64,000 nt of DNA, taken from Clavibacter zhangzhiyongii (GTDB lineage: Bacteria; Actinomycetota; Actinomycetes; Actinomycetales; Microbacteriaceae). This document shows, one piece after another, positions 61,216-64,000 of this stretch. The DNA is taken from positions 2,666,001 to 2,730,000 of the forward strand of contig NZ_CP061274.1 in NCBI RefSeq assembly GCF_014775655.1, read 5' to 3'. Positions within the stretch are counted from its first letter, which is position 1. Each line of letters begins with the position of its first letter. The notes beneath the pieces are model-generated. The model was not told the origin of the DNA. It saw only the letters and a program-made list of their open reading frames with translations, and made no database searches. The translations under genes and the position numbers were made by a program.

Positions 61216-62913
61216 GGCGCGGGGGCGCGCGCGGAGCCGCCGGATGCGGACCGTGCGGGGCTCCTCGGGGGCGGCGTCCGGATCCGGCTCGTCGGCGCCG
61301 TCCTCGACGTCCGCGTCGCCGGCGCCCGTGGGCCGCGCGATCGCGAGGTCCCACCACTCCTCCGCGATGCCGTCGAGCTTGCCCTGGCCCCACTCGACCA
61401 CGACGACGGAGCGCGCGAAGTCGATGTCGAGGTCGTCGAGCTCACGGGCGTCGGCCAGGCGGTAGGCGTCGACGTGCACGAGCGGCGGGCCGTCGACGAG
61501 GCTCGGGTGGGTGCGCGCGAGCACGAAGGTGGGGCTCGTGACGGGGCCGCGGACGCCGAGGCCCTCGCCGAGGCCGCGCGTGAACGTGGTTTTGCCCGCG
61601 CCGAGCGGGCCCGAGAGCACGACGAGGTCTCCCGCGCCGAGCTCGCGCGCGAAGGCGCGGCCGAGCTCCTCCATGTCGTCGGGGGTGGGGACGGGGACGA
61701 GCTCGTCGGAGAGGATCTCATCGGCTGCGGCGGTCGCGCGCTCGTCGGCGGTCGCGCGCTCGTGCAGGTGGATCCGCACCACCCGCGGGCCCACGCGCGT
61801 CACGATCTCGTCGCCGATGGTCTCGGCCCAGCCGGCCCAGTCCTCGGCGGTGGGCTCGCCGCGGTCGCCCGGGCCGAGGATCACGGCGGTGTCGCCGACC
61901 TCGACGGGCAGGTCGCCCACGTCGAGCACGAGCTGGTCCATGGCGATGCGGCCGGCGACCGGGAAGCGGCGGCCGTTCAGCAGGACGGAGGCGCGGGGGC
62001 CGGCGATGCGCGGGATCCCGTCGGCGTACCCGACCGGCACGAGCGCGAGCGTCGACGGACCGTCGGTGCGGTGGTCAAGCCCGTACGAGACCCCGTGCCC
62101 GGCCTCGACGCGCTTGACGGAGACCACGTCGGCCTCGAGCGTCATCGCGGGGATGAGCCCGAGGTCGCGGCCGGAGCGGTCGTCGAACGGCGAGATGCCG
62201 TAGACCGCGATGCCGAAGCGCACCATGTCGAAGTGCGCGGCGGGCAGGCGGATCCCCGCCGAGCTCGCCGCGAGGTGCTTCTCGGCCGGGCGCGCGCCCA
62301 GCTCCTCGGCCACGCGGACCGCCTCGTGGAAGCGGGCGAGCGCGGCGTCGTCGTCCTCGGGCGAGGCGTCGGCGAGGTGCGACCAGAGCGCGTGCAGCGT
62401 CAGCTCGCCGCCGGCGTCGGCGGCGACGGCCGCGCGCACGAGGTCGGGCCAGAGCTCGGGCGTGGCGCCGTTGCGGCTGAGGCCCGTGTCGGCCTTGAGG
62501 TGCACGCGCGCGCGGATCCCCGTGGCGCGCCCCGCGGCCGCGATGCGCTCCAGCTCCCACAGCGCCGAGACCCCGAGGTCGATGCCCTCCTCGACCGCGA
62601 CGCGGAAGTCGGTGTCGACCCCGTGCAGCCAGGCGAGGAGCCGGGCGTCGACGCCGGCCCGGCGGAGCTCGACCGCGGACGCGACGTCGAGCACCGCGAG
62701 GCTCTCGGCGCCGGCTTCGAGGGCGGCGCGCGCGACCTGCAGGGCGCCGTGCCCGTACGCGTCGGCCTTCACAGCGACCATCGTGCGGGCGGGGGCGGCG
62801 AGCGCGGCGAGCGCGCGGACGTTGTGGCGGATCGCGTCGAGGTCGATCACGGCGCGGCGGCCGGGCGCGACGGGGCCGGCCGGGGCGACGGCGGCGGATG
62901 CGGGGTCGGTCAT
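61213..62913 (-). CDS. alr: Alanine racemase-TsaE fusion protein
   Basis: 566 residues. Residues 1-382 are a complete alanine racemase: PLP Lys49 ([10 protein letters not shown]), Tyr277 (HGVSYGLD) as the second catalytic base, and [10 protein letters not shown] binding the cofactor phosphate. Residues 403-525 are TsaE, the t6A ATPase: Walker [10 protein letters not shown] (435-443), SPTFVL (460-465), DAYR (482-485) and VEWG (506-509). A short repeated linker ([12 protein letters not shown]) joins them, and the C-terminus is acidic then Arg-rich. The ATG at 62913 overlaps the upstream alr stop (ATGA). Both halves look active. The racemase makes D-Ala for peptidoglycan. Confidence 0.93.
   Translation of the reverse strand: MTDPASAAVAPAGPVAPGRRAVIDLDAIRHNVRALAALAAPARTMVAVKADAYGHGALQVARAALEAGAESLAVLDVASAVELRRAGVDARLLAWLHGVDTDFRVAVEEGIDLGVSALWELERIAAAGRATGIRARVHLKADTGLSRNGATPELWPDLVRAAVAADAGGELTLHALWSHLADASPEDDDAALARFHEAVRVAEELGARPAEKHLAASSAGIRLPAAHFDMVRFGIAVYGISPFDDRSGRDLGLIPAMTLEADVVSVKRVEAGHGVSYGLDHRTDGPSTLALVPVGYADGIPRIAGPRASVLLNGRRFPVAGRIAMDQLVLDVGDLPVEVGDTAVILGPGDRGEPTAEDWAGWAETIGDEIVTRVGPRVVRIHLHERATADERATAAADEILSDELVPVPTPDDMEELGRAFARELGAGDLVVLSGPLGAGKTTFTRGLGEGLGVRGPVTSPTFVLARTHPSLVDGPPLVHVDAYRLADARELDDLDIDFARSVVVVEWGQGKLDGIAEEWWDLAIARPTGAGDADVEDGADEPDPDAAPEEPRTVRIRRLRARPRA
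61730..61763. repeat. 18-bp period repeat in the Alr-TsaE linker
   Basis: GCGGTCGCGCGCTCGT occurs at 61730-61745 and 61748-61763 and encodes the repeated ERATA hexapeptide between the two domains. Confidence 0.85.
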
Positions 62914-64000
62914 GCGGAGTGCCTCCGGGTGACGCGGCCGGCGACGCGCGTGACGATCTCGTAGCCGATGGTGCCGGTGGCCTCGGCCCACTCCTCCACG
63001 GAGGGGGCGCCGGCGGCGGGATCCCCGAACAGCACGGCGTCGTCGCCCACCGCCACGGGCCGGCCGTCGACGACGCCGTCGCCCACGTCGACCACGAACT
63101 GGTCCATGGCGATCCGGCCGCTCACGCGGAAGCGCGCCCCGTGGATCGCGACGGGCGCGCGGTTGCTCGCGAGCCGCGGGACGCCGTCGGCGAAGCCGAG
63201 CGAGACGAGCGCGAGGGTCGTGGCGCGGGCGGTGCGGTACGTGTAGCCGTAGGAGACGCCCGTGTCGGCGGGCACGCGCTTCACCGCGACGACGCTGCCG
63301 ACCAGGGTCATGGCGGGCACGAGGCCGAGGTCGGCGGACGTGACGCCGTCGAGCGGCGAGATGCCGTAGATCCCGATGCCGAGGCGCACCATGTCGAGGC
63401 GCGCCTCGGGCACGCGCAGGGCGCCGGCGGTGGCGGCGAGGTGGCGGATGCCCGGCTCGAGCCCGGCGGCGCGCACCACGTCGACGGCCGCGTGGAACGC
63501 CCGCACCTGCGCCTGGTCCTCGTCGGCGCCCGCGTTGGCGAGGTGGCTGAAGACGCCGTCGAGGCGGATCGCGCCCTCGCCGACCAGCCGCGCGACCTCC
63601 GCGACGACGCCCGGCCACTCGGCCGCCGTGACGCCGTTGCGGCCGAGGCCGGTGTCGACCTTGAGGTGCACGACCGCGGGACGGCCGAGGCGGCGTGCGG
63701 CGTCGGCGGCCTCGCGCACCTGGCGGAGGCTGCTGAGGCCGAGGTCGATGTCGTGCGCGATCGCGGTCGCGTAGTCGGCGCCGGGAGCGTGCATCCACGT
63801 GAGGATCGGCGCCTCGACGCCGGCGGCCCGCAGCGCGAGCGCCTCGCGGATGTCGACCACCCCGAGCCGGTCGGCGCCGCCGGCGAGCGCCGCGCGCGCC
63901 GACGCGAGCGCGCCGTGCCCGTAGCCGTCGGCCTTGACGACCGCCATCACGAGCGGCGCGCCCGTGGCGGCGCGCAGGGTGCGGACGTTCGCGGAGATCG
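62910..64000 (-). CDS. alr: Alanine racemase, 5' end outside window
   Basis: About 363 residues are present; the reading frame continues past the right edge, so the N-terminus is missing. The visible part starts ISANVRTLRAATGAPLVMAVV and contains the PLP motif VVKADGYGHG, the DTGVSYGYTYRT catalytic Tyr region, RLGIGIYGISP and GRIAMDQFVVDVG. It is a paralogue of the racemase half of the next gene, with which it overlaps by four bases. Two adjacent racemases are unusual; one may use another amino acid or be a spare. Both catalytic residues are intact here. Confidence 0.94.
   Translation of the reverse strand, partial: ISANVRTLRAATGAPLVMAVVKADGYGHGALASARAALAGGADRLGVVDIREALALRAAGVEAPILTWMHAPGADYATAIAHDIDLGLSSLRQVREAADAARRLGRPAVVHLKVDTGLGRNGVTAAEWPGVVAEVARLVGEGAIRLDGVFSHLANAGADEDQAQVRAFHAAVDVVRAAGLEPGIRHLAATAGALRVPEARLDMVRLGIGIYGISPLDGVTSADLGLVPAMTLVGSVVAVKRVPADTGVSYGYTYRTARATTLALVSLGFADGVPRLASNRAPVAIHGARFRVSGRIAMDQFVVDVGDGVVDGRPVAVGDDAVLFGDPAAGAPSVEEWAEATGTIGYEIVTRVAGRVTRRHSA

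Overview
The window is high-GC (low-70s percent by eye) DNA from a Gram-positive actinobacterium. Several traits point to the family Microbacteriaceae, with Clavibacter as the most likely genus: the perM-purN-purH order known from actinobacteria, a tRNA-free 16S-23S spacer, large secreted subtilases with Ig-like tails, GuaB plus a GuaB3 paralogue, KhtT/KhtU and DUF3817-guaA neighbours, and a LAXTG-type (sortase E) anchor. The genus is inference from gene content and codon use, not from a search.

Layout. 1-3.8 kb: truncated mntH with a metalloregulator palindrome, a HAD phosphatase, an MFS exporter and purU. 3.9-11.4 kb: two tandem, clearly duplicated secreted subtilases. 11.6-14.6 kb: icd, a GNAT acetyltransferase, an alkyltransferase-like protein and a lipoprotein. 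14.6-20.2 kb: a heterodimeric ABC exporter preceded by a 30-codon leader ORF, then a membrane-anchored dimethylargininase-like hydrolase. 20.8-26.6 kb: a complete rrn operon on the minus strand (16S-23S-5S, no tRNA) with processing stems, leader box and two candidate promoters. 26.7-32.4 kb: perM-purN-purH and sucCD. 32.7-39.2 kb: an MpaB-like oxygenase, a surface protein with a probable Cys-Gln thioester domain and LAMTG anchor, pcrA and glpQ. 39.3-49.4 kb: a Bax-inhibitor-1 family membrane protein, an overlapping chain khtT-khtU-surf1-DUF3817-guaA, guaB3, an AbiEi-like protein and guaB. 49.6-55.4 kb: a branched-chain amino acid ABC system (livHMGF and convergent livJ). 55.6-64 kb: rarD, groES under two CIRCE operators, a methyltransferase-like gene, a DUF4190 protein, and a t6A/peptidoglycan cluster in which alanine racemase is fused to TsaE and RimI is fused to TsaD.

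How the genes fit together. Purine supply recurs (purU, purN, purH, guaA, guaB, guaB3) and flanks the rRNA operon. Secreted subtilases and a branched-chain amino acid importer suit life on host protein. Many same-strand neighbours overlap by ATGA, GTGA or TTGA, indicating translational coupling. A second theme is leaderless transcription: at least six genes have a TANNNT -10 element exactly six bases before the start codon and no Shine-Dalgarno sequence.

Most of the window is ordinary core genome. The less ordinary items are the two t6A-related gene fusions beside tandem alanine racemases, the membrane-anchored dimethylargininase, the thioester surface protein, the LivH permease with a secreted N-terminal domain, the leader ORF upstream of the ABC exporter, and the double CIRCE at groES. 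I found no CRISPR array, prophage, insertion sequence or tRNA gene.
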